64,000 bases of DNA from Acinetobacter pittii. Its GTDB lineage: Bacteria; Pseudomonadota; Gammaproteobacteria; Pseudomonadales; Moraxellaceae. Below are positions 47,823 through 56,620 of this stretch, piece by piece. The stretch's first letter is position 1. Each line of letters begins with the position of its first letter. The position numbers and the translations under genes are program-made. The stretch is from contig NZ_CP139286.1 in NCBI RefSeq assembly GCF_034067285.1, positions 2,046,001 to 2,110,000 on the forward strand, read 5' to 3'. Under the pieces are notes generated by a model, which was given only the letters and a program-made list of their open reading frames with translations, searched no databases and was not told where the DNA came from.

Positions 47823-49289
47823 CTAGTCGATTACTGGTGAATTGCTGAGAGGAAGTTCTGTTTTATCTTCATCGATAACATCGACATCTTGGGCAGTAGG
47901 CTCAAACTTAATCAGTAGCCCAATCACAATTAAAGGAATAAAGGCAAAGATAGAAATAATCAGGTAAACATCGGTTTTATAACCCGCCATCCAAATTGGT
48001 AAAACAAACAAGGCAATGGCTTGAGCAACACCTGTTACGGCACGGTTAAAGCCAACACCAACACCACGAATCGAAGCTGGATAAGCCATGGTTGGATAAA
48101 CCATCATTTGTGCCCCAGGCCCAAAGCCTTCGGCAAAAAGCCATAAACCTAGCATGCCAATTGCGGTGTAGAGTAAAAAGCTATTACCGGGTTCACCAAT
48201 TAATGCTAAGGCAATAAGGGCTATAAACTGGAGTAAAAAACCTGTAAGCAACACGTGACGAGATTTAAATCTGCTAGCAACAAATACGCCTAACAGCCCG
48301 CCCGTAAATGCAAACAATAAATTAAGCCCAAGTGTGGTGGTAATCGTTGTTAAAACATCAGTATGAAAGAACCGCGTTAAAATAGAAGGTAAAAAGAAGG
48401 CAATGGTCGTGTACTGAAATGCCACCGAAATGTGAATCACAATGGCCACAATCGTTCTTGGCAAATAGGTTTTATTAAATAAAACAGCAAAACCCTCGCG
48501 CTTTTTCTTTTCAGCAATTCTTTCTACTTTTTCAACTGTAGCGACTGCATGAATTGCATAGGATTCTTGTAGAACTTTAGCTGCGCCTTTTAAATCGCCT
48601 TGGTTTGCAAGCCAAATAGGTGATTCAGTTAAATATTTACCGCGAATAAAAATAATGAGTAACGCTGGCACTGCTCCAAAAATTAAAGATGCTCGCCATA
48701 ACCAATTGCTATGTTCAGGCGGTAAAAGAAAGTAAAGCGCCAAAACCAGACCAAAACACACCGAAGAAGCGGCATACCACATTGGGCACCATGCGGCTAA
48801 ACGCGCTGCCTTGTTGCTACTGCCGTTAAATTTGGAGAATTCAGATAAGTATGACATTGCCACAGGCAAATCAATACCAACACTAATTCCCATAATAAAT
48901 CTGGCTAAAATCAAAACCCATACATTCGGTGCAAAGCCTGCGACAATTGCCGCAATGACAAAGAGCACCATGTCTGCCATAAATACCCGATAACGGCCGA
49001 TTTTATCTGTCAGCCAACCACCAATCAGGTTACCAACAATGGTTCCGCAGACAATTGCTGAAGCCACCACCCCAGTCATGACAGGGCTTAAAGAAAACTC
49101 AGAGATGACTTGCTCAATACCAAATGAGAGCGTTGTTAAATCATAGGCATCAATAAACACCCCAATCAGTGCCAACCAAATAACTTTATTCGATTTACCC
49201 TTCCCTGCAAATTTGGAAATTAATTGTGAAACATCATCGGGAGATTTAATTTCATAACGATGGTTATGATCGAGTTCTTGTGTGCTCAC
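47823..49289 (-). CDS. MFS transporter (sugar-porter/AAHS-like)
   Basis: 488-aa, 12-segment major facilitator. The loop 2-3 motif GGWLTDKIGRYRVFM (about 91-105) and the DAYDLTTLSFG start place it in the AAHS/SP-like group. Start is GTG at 49289 with AGGA 8 nt upstream. It follows the LLM monooxygenase on the same strand (194-bp gap with a weak hairpin), so it may import that enzyme's organosulfur substrate or export a product; this is inference. Confidence 0.87.
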   Translation of the reverse strand: MSTQELDHNHRYEIKSPDDVSQLISKFAGKGKSNKVIWLALIGVFIDAYDLTTLSFGIEQVISEFSLSPVMTGVVASAIVCGTIVGNLIGGWLTDKIGRYRVFMADMVLFVIAAIVAGFAPNVWVLILARFIMGISVGIDLPVAMSYLSEFSKFNGSSNKAARLAAWCPMWYAASSVCFGLVLALYFLLPPEHSNWLWRASLIFGAVPALLIIFIRGKYLTESPIWLANQGDLKGAAKVLQESYAIHAVATVEKVERIAEKKKREGFAVLFNKTYLPRTIVAIVIHISVAFQYTTIAFFLPSILTRFFHTDVLTTITTTLGLNLLFAFTGGLLGVFVASRFKSRHVLLTGFLLQFIALIALALIGEPGNSFLLYTAIGMLGLWLFAEGFGPGAQMMVYPTMAYPASIRGVGVGFNRAVTGVAQAIALFVLPIWMAGYKTDVYLIISIFAFIPLIVIGLLIKFEPTAQDVDVIDEDKTELPLSNSPVID

Positions 49290-49440
49290 TTAATAATTCC
49301 TGTATTTTGATCACAGGAACAAAATAATGATTATTCACATAATACAAAAACAAATTAATCTGATGTTTTAATCTAAATTATAGAATTATCTTTTCATTAT
49401 TAACTCAGCAATAAAACCGATATAAAAAGACAAAATAAAA

Positions 49441-49465
49441 GCTGGCATTTAACCAGCTATTTATT
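49441..49465 (-). terminator. Weak hairpin after the LLM monooxygenase
   Basis: GCTGG / CCAGC stem with A/T-rich flanks 19 nt past the stop at 49484 on the minus strand. Confidence 0.45.
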
Positions 49466-49483
49466 TAAAGGTTTTCAAAAATA

Positions 49484-50875
49484 TTAACTCGCCTCAGCAA
49501 GTTTTAACTCTTTTAGATTACGATATTTTGCACCGCGGTGATTTTCAGGCAAATATGGCCCAGCACCAAATAATTTCTCTCTTAATGTTCCTTGTGTATA
49601 GGATGTTTGATAAACCCCACGTTTTTGCAATTCTGGCACAATAAACTCAACTACATCGGCAAAGGTTTGATGAGCCAAAATGTAAGCTAAGTTAAAGCCA
49701 TCAATATCGGTATCTTCAACCCATTGCTGTAGAGCATCTGAAACGGTTTCTGCCGAACCCACTAACACAGGCCCATTACCACCTAAGCTGTTCCAATTTG
49801 CAATTTCTTCAATGGTCCAAACACGGTCTGGATCTGCATTTACATAAGAATCTAATAAAGATTGAATCGCGTTGGTTTGAATATATTCAACTTTGTCCGT
49901 TGGTTGATATTGTGAGAAGTCCACACCTGACCAGCCAGACAGCAATGTTAATGCCCCATCATAGCTTCCATAGTTTTGATATTCTTTAAACTTAGCCTGT
50001 GCTTTTGCATCGGTTTCATCAGTGACAATCGACAAAAGTGCATAAATTTTAACTGAGTACGGATCGCGGCCTTCTTGAGCCAATTTTTGGCGAATACCCT
50101 GCACCACTTTTTTTGTGGCAATTTTAGACGGCGCTGCAATAAATACACACTCAGCATTTTGACTCGCAAACTTCTGACCGCGTGAAGATGCGCCTGCTTG
50201 GTAGAGTACTGGGGTTCGCTGCGGTGATGGTTCACAAATATGGATGCCCGGCACCGTAAAGTATTTACCTTCGTGCTGAATTGGATGTACTTTTTTATGG
50301 TCAGCAAAGATACCGCTTTCACGATCACGCAGTACCGAACCTTTTTCCCAAGAACCCTCCCAAAGTTTGTAAAGGACTTCTAAGTATTCATCAGCAATAT
50401 CATAACGATTGTCATGATTAACCTGAGTTTTTAAACCTAAGTTTTTCGAACCACTTTCCAAGTAAGACGTCACGATATTCCAACCAACTCGCCCTTTGGT
50501 TAAATGGTCTAGCGTGCTAATACGTCTAGCAAAAGGATAAGGATGTTCAAAGGAAATCGAGGTTGTGACACCGAAGCCCAAATGCTTTGTGACTGCCGCC
50601 ATAGCAGGCACAATCTGCAAAGGATCATTGACCGGAACTTGTACTGCACCTGTTAAGGCATGCTCAGCGCTTTGATGATAAACGTCATAAATACCGAGCA
50701 CATCTGCAATAAAAATACCGTCAAAAAAACCACGCTCAAGAATTTGTGCTAAATCTGTCCAATATTCTAAATCTTTATATTCAACAGATCGATCTTGAGG
50801 GTGTCGCCATAATCCAGGAGACTGGTGGGCAATACAATTCATTTCAAAAGCATTAAAACTAATTTTCTTAGTCAT
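49484..50875 (-). CDS. LLM-class FMN-dependent monooxygenase (NtaA/SnaA/DszA type)
   Basis: 463-aa reduced-flavin monooxygenase of the bacterial-luciferase-like superfamily. Features of the NtaA/DszA subgroup: start FNAFEMNCIAHQSPGLWRHP, GIFIADVLGIYDVY, FGVTTSISFEHPYPFARRISTLDHLT and GRVGWNIVTSYLESG. These enzymes cleave C-S or C-N bonds with FMNH2 and O2 and need a separate flavin reductase; none is beside it. Its minus-strand neighbour is an acyl-CoA dehydrogenase-fold protein, the pairing seen in sulfone/sulfide catabolism (DszA with DszC). Confidence 0.9.
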   Translation of the reverse strand: MTKKISFNAFEMNCIAHQSPGLWRHPQDRSVEYKDLEYWTDLAQILERGFFDGIFIADVLGIYDVYHQSAEHALTGAVQVPVNDPLQIVPAMAAVTKHLGFGVTTSISFEHPYPFARRISTLDHLTKGRVGWNIVTSYLESGSKNLGLKTQVNHDNRYDIADEYLEVLYKLWEGSWEKGSVLRDRESGIFADHKKVHPIQHEGKYFTVPGIHICEPSPQRTPVLYQAGASSRGQKFASQNAECVFIAAPSKIATKKVVQGIRQKLAQEGRDPYSVKIYALLSIVTDETDAKAQAKFKEYQNYGSYDGALTLLSGWSGVDFSQYQPTDKVEYIQTNAIQSLLDSYVNADPDRVWTIEEIANWNSLGGNGPVLVGSAETVSDALQQWVEDTDIDGFNLAYILAHQTFADVVEFIVPELQKRGVYQTSYTQGTLREKLFGAGPYLPENHRGAKYRNLKELKLAEAS

Positions 50876-51007
50876 AAAATATCAACCAGCATTTTATTTA
50901 ATTTTTATACTAAAGCAATTTTCAGGTTTTCTTTATAATATAAACCCCAAACAAAATATGATTTTATTCTAATAGATTTTTATAATTTATTTTAACAAAT
51001 AGAAATA

Positions 51008-51038
51008 ATATTAAGCCACTAAAATAGCAGCTTAATAT
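51008..51038 (-). terminator. Weak hairpin after the SfnB/DszC-like gene
   Basis: ATATTAAGC / GCTTAATAT 9-bp stem just past the stop at 51052 (minus strand); flanks are AT-rich. Marginal. Confidence 0.35.
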
Positions 51039-51051
51039 CTAAAACTATAAT

Positions 51052-52347
51052 TTACTGTTTAGCAACATTCCCTATTCGCCATTGATAAGGTGGTAATGTG
51101 CCGTTTACACTAAAATCTCCGACAATTCGATTTTTAAATACTCTCGGGTTGTGTGAAGATAAAGTTCTTACATTACGCCAGTATCGATCTAGGCCTAAAT
51201 CTTTGTCTGTTGCCGAAGCGCCTAAAGCGTCAAATAAAATCGTAGAAGCATTTAAAATTAAATCGGTAATGATCGTTTGTGACTGTGCACTTTCAAGCTC
51301 GGCAAGCGCATTTTGCTCTTCTTCCAACTGCTCATTATTTTGAAATGCAGCCAAGTAAGCACGCTGTAAGCTTTGTGCAACTTTTTCAACAATCGCCCCT
51401 GCACTGTAAGCCGCACCACGGATTTGTCCTACTACTTGTAAAATTTGCGGATCCTGTTTTACAAATTGGGCATTTGCATGCGTGTAGTTTCGGGTACGTT
51501 TAGCAACAGCTTGAGAAACATCATAGGTTGCAGCACGTCCTAGACCTGTAATGATTGCCAGTTGGACCAGTTGATAGTAAGCCGCTGAATATTTAAAGCG
51601 ATCATCGTCAGGTAAAATTTCAGTTTCATCTACCAATACGTCATGGAAATATGCTGTACCGCTTGCAGTGAGTTGCTGACCAAAGCCGTTCCAGTCATCG
51701 ACAATTTCAACGCCTTCATCTTCGCGGCGAACAACGACCGAACCAGATTCACCCTTTAAGTCAGTTACACCAATTTCGACCCAGTCTGCATATAGACTTC
51801 CTGTGGTGTAATATTTTTGACCTTTAACACGAATTTTTCCGTCACTGTCTCGATACAAATGAGTTTCAAATTGATCAATTGACTCTTTCCCGCCTTCTGA
51901 CCAAGCACTGCCCACCGTTTCCCCATTGGCAATTCGGCTAAGCCAACGCTGTTGAAAAGCTTTATCTTTACTCACCAACACATCTTCAGTGAAACCAAAG
52001 TGCACACGCAAAGCTTGCGGTAAGTTTGAATCAGCCTCTGCAAGTTCAATGAGCAATGCAAATAATTCAGGAATAGTGGCATCAAAGCCCCCATGAGCTT
52101 TGGGAAGTCTTAACCGTGTAAAACCAACATCTTTGAGCCACTGAAGTTGTTCATAGGGCAAAATATGCTGTTGCTCACGAATTAAAACCCCTTCTTTAAT
52201 ACGAGCAAAAGTCGGTCTGAAATGTTGTGCCAACTCATCATAACGTGATGACGGCCCTTCACCCCACACCCGAGAAATAATTGTGGCCTGACTAAGTGCC
52301 GCATGCGTTAGTGAACCGAGATGATGCTCAAAATTTAAATTTGTCAT
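51052..52347 (-). CDS. Acyl-CoA dehydrogenase-fold flavin monooxygenase (SfnB/DszC-like)
   Basis: 431-aa protein with the ACAD fold: substrate domain about 60-150, beta domain with SAWSEGGKESIDQFE and GQKYYTTGSLYADW, NGFGQQLTASGTAYFHDV and the C-terminal helices. The GSAWSE and NGFGQQLTASG motifs are of the SfnB/DszC branch, which uses reduced flavin to oxygenate sulfides or sulfones rather than dehydrogenate CoA esters. Located between an unknown gene and the LLM monooxygenase in the sulfur block. Exact substrate unknown. Confidence 0.87.
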   Translation of the reverse strand: MTNLNFEHHLGSLTHAALSQATIISRVWGEGPSSRYDELAQHFRPTFARIKEGVLIREQQHILPYEQLQWLKDVGFTRLRLPKAHGGFDATIPELFALLIELAEADSNLPQALRVHFGFTEDVLVSKDKAFQQRWLSRIANGETVGSAWSEGGKESIDQFETHLYRDSDGKIRVKGQKYYTTGSLYADWVEIGVTDLKGESGSVVVRREDEGVEIVDDWNGFGQQLTASGTAYFHDVLVDETEILPDDDRFKYSAAYYQLVQLAIITGLGRAATYDVSQAVAKRTRNYTHANAQFVKQDPQILQVVGQIRGAAYSAGAIVEKVAQSLQRAYLAAFQNNEQLEEEQNALAELESAQSQTIITDLILNASTILFDALGASATDKDLGLDRYWRNVRTLSSHNPRVFKNRIVGDFSVNGTLPPYQWRIGNVAKQ

Positions 52348-52465
52348 ATAAGTAAAACCAATATTGCTTTGCTTTTACCATAAAATATTTATTTCACATG
52401 AAAACGATTATTTTTTTATAACAGTATTCAAACTTTATATAACGCACAATAAAAGCATGCCAACG

Positions 52466-53284
52466 CTAAGCGATTTCTTTCTTGTTAAGACTATGCTGAC
52501 TTTGCAATAAGGTTTGCATATATTCTGAATAGACAGATAGCTTTTCGAAAATATGCTCTGAATAAAACATATCATCAATTAAATGAGTCATTTGATGCGT
52601 CGTGAAGGTATCACATAGTCCCACAAGCTTCGCATTCATCTGAGCAAATTGTGCACATAGCTGTACATAGGTTTCATCTTTATTTTTGAATAATAATTTC
52701 CGCATTTCTAAGCTATTAAAGTTTTTTAAGTCCTTATCTTTTGTCGTTTTAATCCAATAAATTTTGACCTTTAGAAATTGCTCAAGAGCTTCTAAATGCT
52801 CAATATCTATGTCTAAACTTGTAATTAAAAAAACTGTAGAAAGCTCACTTCGACACAGAGCTTTGATTAAGCTTAAATAAATAAACTCAACTTCATTAAG
52901 CTCTGCAAGTTCCAAATCAATATAAATTTTTAGACTTTCTAAAACTTCATCTACCTTAAATAGCACCTTTTTATCTGCTTGATAATATTTATTGAGAATA
53001 GAAAGTACAGGTGCAGTTGCAGGTGTCGTATAAATGGCAGGCTTGTTTAAGTTTGCAAAAATAAAAGGTGAAAATAGATAGGCCACGCTACTTTGCTGTG
53101 GCTCAATATGAGATTGGATTAAATATACAGTTTCAGATTTAGAAAAGTCTCTGAGTACTTTCGCTCTTAATAAAGTAGCTTCAAAATTAACGTAGGTTTG
53201 CTCTAACTGAGCCAATATAGATGCAGGAATAGGCTGATTTTTAATAATTTTATGCAGGACATTGAGTTGAGAAGTAATAAACAT
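52466..53284 (-). CDS. Hypothetical protein, unrecognised family
   Basis: 272-aa cytoplasmic-looking protein: no signal peptide and no clear membrane segment, Leu-rich and low in Gly. I recognise no domain. The middle (EVEFIYLSLIKALCRSELSTVFLITS) is hydrophobic in an amphipathic pattern, and the whole looks mainly helical with two or three short beta strands. A real gene is indicated by its length, codon use and GGATG before the ATG. First of four minus-strand genes leading into the monooxygenases; possible regulatory or accessory role is guesswork. Confidence 0.7.
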   Translation of the reverse strand: MFITSQLNVLHKIIKNQPIPASILAQLEQTYVNFEATLLRAKVLRDFSKSETVYLIQSHIEPQQSSVAYLFSPFIFANLNKPAIYTTPATAPVLSILNKYYQADKKVLFKVDEVLESLKIYIDLELAELNEVEFIYLSLIKALCRSELSTVFLITSLDIDIEHLEALEQFLKVKIYWIKTTKDKDLKNFNSLEMRKLLFKNKDETYVQLCAQFAQMNAKLVGLCDTFTTHQMTHLIDDMFYSEHIFEKLSVYSEYMQTLLQSQHSLNKKEIA

Positions 53285-53520
53285 TTTTTAACATCCAAGC
53301 TATTTTAGAAGAGCTACACTTAAATCAGGTCTTTAATAACCTACGTAACAACCAGACCTCACGCAAAACAACAAAGGAATAAAAGAGAAGAAACTATTCT
53401 GCGCTTATTACCCAAAGTCGCATTCACTTTGTTTTGGAAAGTGATTTTGGCCATTCGTAAATCTTGTTCATTTATTTTGAACTTTTGAAGAATGGATACA
53501 TAGCTACAGATAATTGAAAA

Positions 53521-53565
53521 AAAACTATAGCACACCTCATGACAGCTCCAGACTGTTATAGTTTT
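53521..53565. terminator. Branched hairpin in the pre-cydA region
   Basis: Outer stem AAAACTATA / TATAGTTTT with an inner ACAG / CTGT stem; A-run before and TATAAAAAATTT after. It resembles a terminator or the end of a small RNA, without a clear gene leading into it. Confidence 0.4.
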
Positions 53566-53642
53566 ATAAAAAATTTCTGTATCTACATATACAAAGATAG
53601 TAAGTGCATGATTAAGGAAACTTCTTAAGGTAGGTAGTTTTC

Positions 53643-53909
53643 ATGAGACGATCTATTGCATATCGCCAGATATTTCATCAATGTTTCAATGCAACATGCT
53701 TTTTTACAAATGCAACATCAAGCATAAACTTTGTTAACAGACTGAGAACAATTAATCAGTCTATTCTCTTGAAATATCAAGCAATTATATTGCTTTACCC
53801 TGTTGGCATTTTACTTGCTAAGAACATTTATCACAGATGCAAGTTTAATCGTCAAAATACTTTGTTGCCTGAAAATAAGTATTTAACTCATTCAACCATC
53901 ATCAGCTAG
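53643..53909 (+). CDS. Doubtful 88-residue ORF upstream of cydA
   Basis: ATG preceded by AAGG, giving 88 aa with one weak hydrophobic stretch (AIILLYPVGILLAKNIY) and two cysteines. Codon use and composition look unlike real neighbours, with no family match. It may be a leader peptide for the cyd operon or chance. Listed for completeness. Confidence 0.2.
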   Translation: MRRSIAYRQIFHQCFNATCFFTNATSSINFVNRLRTINQSILLKYQAIILLYPVGILLAKNIYHRCKFNRQNTLLPENKYLTHSTIIS

Positions 53910-53927
53910 TTCACAGGGGGAAAGTTT

Positions 53928-55373
53928 ATGAGCCTCGGTCTAACCGCTTTAGAATTAGCACGAATACAATTTGCTTTTACAGTATCGTTCCATATTATTT
54001 TTCCGGCCACCTCTATCGGTCTTGCTTGCTTTTTAGCAGTGTTAGAGTGGAAGTGGTTAAGAACCCAAAACCCGATTTATAAAGATCTATTTAAATACTG
54101 GATTAAGATCTTTGCCGTTGCCTTTGGTATGGGTGTGGTCTCGGGCGTGGTCATGAGTTACCAGTTCGGTACTAACTGGAGTGAATTTTCACGCGTCGCC
54201 GGAAGTATTACTGGTCCTTTACTTACCTATGAAGTCTTGAGTGCCTTCTTCTTAGAAGCAGGTTTCTTAGGCATTATGTTATTTGGTTGGGGACGTGTCG
54301 GTCCTCGAGCCCATTTCTTCGCAACACTTATGGTTGCCATCGGAACGTGTATTTCCATGTTCTGGATTTTATCTTCCAATAGCTGGATGCAGACCCCTCA
54401 AGGCTTTGCCATCGAAAATGGCATTATTGTGCCAAAAGACTGGTTTGCAATTGTCTTTAACCCGTCCTTCCCTTACCGCTTTGCACACATGGGTGCTGCC
54501 GCTTTCTTGGTTTCATCATTATTGGTTGTAGGAACATCTGCATGGCATTTAGTAAAAGGCCGTCGTGATGAGTTGGTGAAAAAATCATTCTCGATGGGTT
54601 TATGGATGGTGCTTGTGACTTCTTGTTTGCAAGTGGTGATTGGCGATAACCACGGTTTAAATACTCGTGAACATCAACCTGCCAAACTTGCAGCAATGGA
54701 GGGACACTGGGAAACCAATCACAATGAGCCGATGCCATTATTGTTATTTGCCATTCCGGATATGAAAGAAGAGCGTAACCACTTTGAAGTGGGCGTTCCA
54801 TATTTGGGTAGTTTAATTTTAACGCACAGTTTAGATGGTCAAGTGACTGGGTTAAAAGAGTTCGCGCCTGAAGATCGTCCAAACTCAACCATTATTTTCT
54901 GGAGCTTCCGTGTGATGGTGGGTCTTGGTGTACTCATGGTCACCCTATCACTCATTGCACTTTGGTTACGTAAGCGTGGAAAACTCTATGAAACTTCATG
55001 GTTCCATAAATTCGCTTTATTAATGGGACCTGCAGGTTATGTGGCAATGCTTGCAGGTTGGATTACCACTGAGGTCGGCCGTCAACCGTGGGTTGTATAC
55101 GGCATTATGCGAACCAAAGATGGGCTTTCACATACAGTTTCTGCCGATCAGGTGGGTCTAAGTCTCTTTATTTTTGTGGTGGTATACACCATCGTTTTTG
55201 GTAGCGGTATTTACTACACCTTAAAACTCATTAATAAAGGCCCTGTATTTATCGATACACCAACTATTGAATCTGGTGGCGTTGGACACTTTAAAACACC
55301 AATGCGTCCACTCAGTGCTGTCGATGAAAACATTGACGATAATCAAAAATCTGGGGAGAAACATCATGATTGA
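53928..55373 (+). CDS. cydA: Cytochrome bd quinol oxidase subunit I (CioA type)
   Basis: 481-aa inner-membrane subunit reducing O2 with quinol electrons. Ligands expected of the family: His22 in FTVSFHIIFPATS (heme b595/d), His in PYRFAHMGAAAF, the Glu pair in YEVLSAFFLEAGFLG, and GWITTEVGRQPWVVYG with the conserved Glu. The Q loop is short, as in the cyanide-insensitive CIO branch rather than E. coli CydA (522 aa). Overlaps cydB by 8 bp. Confidence 0.94.
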   Translation: MSLGLTALELARIQFAFTVSFHIIFPATSIGLACFLAVLEWKWLRTQNPIYKDLFKYWIKIFAVAFGMGVVSGVVMSYQFGTNWSEFSRVAGSITGPLLTYEVLSAFFLEAGFLGIMLFGWGRVGPRAHFFATLMVAIGTCISMFWILSSNSWMQTPQGFAIENGIIVPKDWFAIVFNPSFPYRFAHMGAAAFLVSSLLVVGTSAWHLVKGRRDELVKKSFSMGLWMVLVTSCLQVVIGDNHGLNTREHQPAKLAAMEGHWETNHNEPMPLLLFAIPDMKEERNHFEVGVPYLGSLILTHSLDGQVTGLKEFAPEDRPNSTIIFWSFRVMVGLGVLMVTLSLIALWLRKRGKLYETSWFHKFALLMGPAGYVAMLAGWITTEVGRQPWVVYGIMRTKDGLSHTVSADQVGLSLFIFVVVYTIVFGSGIYYTLKLINKGPVFIDTPTIESGGVGHFKTPMRPLSAVDENIDDNQKSGEKHHD

Positions 55374-56373
55374 TCTTTCTTTAATATGGGTCGGTATTAT
55401 TGGTTTAGGTGTTTTGATTTACGTGGTCATGGATGGTTTTGACTTAGGAATCGGGATTATGTTCCCTTTCATTAAGAACAGCCAAGAACGTGACGTGATG
55501 ATGAATACCGTCGCCCCTGTTTGGGATGGTAACGAAACGTGGATGGTACTCGGTGGTGCTGGGCTATATGCAGCATTTCCACTGGTTTATTCAACAGTTT
55601 TATCAGCACTCTACCTGCCTATTATTTTCATGGTCATTGCCCTGATTTTCCGTGGCGTTGCGTTTGAATTCCGTTTTAAAGCTCACCGTACCAAGCATCT
55701 GTGGGACTTAGCCTTTATTTGGGGCTCAGTTTTAACCAGCTTCCTACAAGGGATTATTTTGGGTGCCTATATCCAAGGGATTAAAACCGAAAATGGTATT
55801 TATGCTGGTGGTCCATTTGACTGGTTATCACCATTTACGATCTTTACAGGTATTGGTGTAGTTGCGATGTATGCAACTTTAGGATGTGGATGGCTTATTT
55901 TAAAAACTGAAAAAGGTTTGCAGCAACGTATGTATGAGCTTATGCCAAAGCTGATTATTGCATTGCTCATTATTTTTGGTGGTGTGAGTTTATATACTCC
56001 TTTGACTCATCCTGAAATTGCAGATCGCTGGTTCTCTTTACCAAATCTGTTCTATTTTAGTCCTGTACCTATTTTGGTCTTATTGTTTGTTGGCCTGATT
56101 TTATCAGCATGTAAAAAACAGCAGCATGACCTTAAGCCATTTGCATATACATTGGCCCTCGTTTTCCTTGCATTTACTGGATTCGTGATTAGTTTATGGC
56201 CATATATTATTCCGCCATCAGTCACCATCTGGCAGGCCGCAGCACCACATTCAAGCCAGATGTTTGCTTTGGTCGGTGCGTTAATTCTGATTCCAATTAT
56301 TATTGCTTACACCATTGTCTCTTATTGGGTATTCCGTGACAAAGTGCGTGTAGGTGACGAAGGTTATCATTAA
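55366..56373 (+). CDS. cydB: Cytochrome bd quinol oxidase subunit II (CioB type)
   Basis: 335-aa, about eight-segment subunit pairing with CydA. Typical motifs: YVVMDGFDLGIGIMFPF near the start, VAPVWDGNETWMVLGGAGLYAAFP, and the C-terminal SLWPYIIPP. ATG at 55366 has GGGGAG 9 nt upstream; the frame extends 33 codons more into cydA, which is not real. Followed by a small protein 14 bp on. Confidence 0.94.
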   Translation: MIDLSLIWVGIIGLGVLIYVVMDGFDLGIGIMFPFIKNSQERDVMMNTVAPVWDGNETWMVLGGAGLYAAFPLVYSTVLSALYLPIIFMVIALIFRGVAFEFRFKAHRTKHLWDLAFIWGSVLTSFLQGIILGAYIQGIKTENGIYAGGPFDWLSPFTIFTGIGVVAMYATLGCGWLILKTEKGLQQRMYELMPKLIIALLIIFGGVSLYTPLTHPEIADRWFSLPNLFYFSPVPILVLLFVGLILSACKKQQHDLKPFAYTLALVFLAFTGFVISLWPYIIPPSVTIWQAAAPHSSQMFALVGALILIPIIIAYTIVSYWVFRDKVRVGDEGYH

Positions 56374-56387
56374 GTATGGAGGGTTTT

Positions 56388-56522
56388 ATGAAAAAGTCAT
56401 CCGTTAAACTCAATCAAACTCAATGGTTTATTCTATTATGGCTTGGCGGTTTTTTAGCCTTAGCTGTGATTGCTGGTTTGTTTAAAGTCATATTGATTTA
56501 TGCTGCCCCTTACTTAAAGTAA
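56388..56522 (+). CDS. DUF2474-like small membrane protein of the cyd operon
   Basis: 44-aa protein starting MKKSSVKLNQTQWFILLW, with one membrane helix (ILLWLGGFLALAVIAGLF). GGAGG sits 6 nt before the ATG, 14 nt after cydB. Small single-helix proteins of this kind (CydX in E. coli, DUF2474 in CIO operons) stabilise the oxidase. Family placement is from position and pattern. It is too short for most gene callers. Confidence 0.85.
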   Translation: MKKSSVKLNQTQWFILLWLGGFLALAVIAGLFKVILIYAAPYLK

Positions 56523-56538
56523 ATCTATCGTTCTAAAC

Positions 56539-56571
56539 AAATGCCGTTTGTAGATTCTGCAAACGGCATTT
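56539..56571 (+). terminator. Intrinsic terminator of the cyd operon
   Basis: 12-bp stem AAATGCCGTTTG / CAAACGGCATTT with a 9-nt loop and T-rich tail. Confidence 0.88.
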
Positions 56572-56620
56572 ATTATTGATTAAGTGCATCTTTCATTTTG
56601 TTATTTCGTGCAGCTCATAC

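Larger units (their letters stand above)
53285..53927. other. Gene-poor region upstream of cydA
   Basis: 643 bp between divergent genes. It holds the hairpin at 53521-53565, a weak candidate ORF (53643-53909), and a ribosome site AGGGGGAAAG just before cydA. I see no RNA family I can name. Confidence 0.6.

Noticed and set aside
53643..53909. Firm gene call for the 88-codon frame before cydA
   Set aside because: Kept only as a low-confidence feature: acceptable ribosome site, but composition looks non-coding and no homology is recognised.
54457..54888. 143-codon minus-strand frame inside cydA
   Set aside because: Shadow of cydA; no ribosome site and no family resemblance.
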